DNA of 6,000 nucleotides, taken from Desulfuromonadaceae bacterium GWB2_53_15. Its GTDB lineage: Bacteria; Desulfobacterota; Desulfuromonadia; Geobacterales; Pseudopelobacteraceae. Below the pieces are notes generated by a model. That model was given only the letters and a program-made list of their open reading frames with translations. It searched no databases and was not told the DNA's origin. Below are positions 5,673 through 6,000 of the stretch, piece after piece (within the stretch, counting starts at the first letter, position 1; each line of letters begins with the position of its first letter). The DNA is taken from contig MHXL01000185.1 in NCBI GenBank assembly GCA_001824455.1, positions 1,370-7,369 of the forward strand, given 5' to 3'. The position numbers were made by a program, and so were the translations under genes.

Positions 5673-6000
5673 TCACTTCCAGGTCGTCACGAAGGCTCGC
5701 AACCTGCCGCCCTTTTCATCTCGGTAGTATACTACTTTGAGATTCTCCGCGACCTGTCCTCGCTGGATTTCGTAACCATCTTTTTTCTCTGACGCTTCTA
5801 TGATCAGGACAGGTTTTTTGCTGATTTGCCTCAATACGGCCTTCATGAATGATTCGGGAACACCTTGGCCGCCGCGGTCGATGACCTGTATCGCCTTGAT
5901 TAAATCATTTTCTCGATAAACCTTGAATTCGGTAACGTTTCCCTTGTACCGTTCCCATCCGGGATTGGCTGCGCTGTACTCCTTGTCAAATCCTGAGCGG
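5673..6000 (-). CDS. Hypothetical protein, C-terminal 108 residues (cut by window edge)
   Basis: On the minus strand a frame is open from the window edge to a TGA at 5673-5675, giving 108 codons with no internal stop. The start lies outside the window. The composition is that of a real protein and the frame ends just before a strong terminator on the convergent side. Visible segments include NPGWERYKGNVTEFKVYREN, a QVIDRGGQGVPESFMKAVLR stretch that looks like a strand, a glycine-rich turn and a helix, then KKPVLIIEAS and a final stretch of probable strands (LKVVYYRDEKGG, LRAFVTTWK). Predicted alternation of short strands and one helix suggests a small alpha/beta or beta-rich C-terminal domain. 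There is no membrane segment in the visible part. I do not recognise the family and assign no function. Confidence 0.75.
   Translation of the reverse strand, partial: RSGFDKEYSAANPGWERYKGNVTEFKVYRENDLIKAIQVIDRGGQGVPESFMKAVLRQISKKPVLIIEASEKKDGYEIQRGQVAENLKVVYYRDEKGGRLRAFVTTWK

Overview
The window looks like a stretch of chromosome from a Gram-negative delta-proteobacterium, most likely a relative of Geobacter or Pelobacter. That placement is an inference from moderately GC-rich codon use, a sigma-54 type promoter before an ammonium transporter, and two secreted envelope proteins with TPR, TolA-like helix, DUF11/Ig-like and LysM modules. No rRNA or other taxonomic marker is present.

Layout. 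Positions 1-196 (minus strand) hold the 5' end of uvrC, the excinuclease ABC endonuclease subunit. A 232-bp divergent intergenic region follows, with a perfect 6-bp-arm dyad (329-345) and a good sigma-54 -24/-12 element (354-368). It drives amt (429-1649, plus strand), a complete Amt channel with no glnK/PII gene beside it. A perfect 10-bp inverted repeat (1660-1696), probably the amt terminator, lies just after its stop codon. A candidate sigma-70 promoter (1718-1746) then opens a two-gene operon. Its first gene (1823-4786) encodes a 987-residue secreted protein with a signal peptide, TPR hairpins, a roughly 310-residue charged helix built on a 10-residue repeat, a second TPR-like hairpin and about four Ig/DUF11-like beta domains. 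Its second gene (4788-5579) starts one base after that stop codon and encodes a 263-residue secreted protein with an N-terminal LysM domain and a C-terminal TPR. A strong, nearly symmetric hairpin (5599-5641) ends the operon and probably also the convergent minus-strand gene (5673-6000), of which only the last 108 codons are visible and which I do not recognise.

How the parts fit. uvrC and amt are ordinary housekeeping and nitrogen-uptake genes and appear unrelated to the operon. The operon is the most interesting part. One secreted protein carries a helix long enough to cross the periplasm plus beta domains, and its translationally coupled partner binds peptidoglycan. Both carry the same kind of TPR hairpin. 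This resembles the parts list of Tol-Pal/CpoB (long helix, TPR, peptidoglycan binder) distributed differently, and suggests an envelope scaffold. That role is inference; the domain content is read from the translated sequence.
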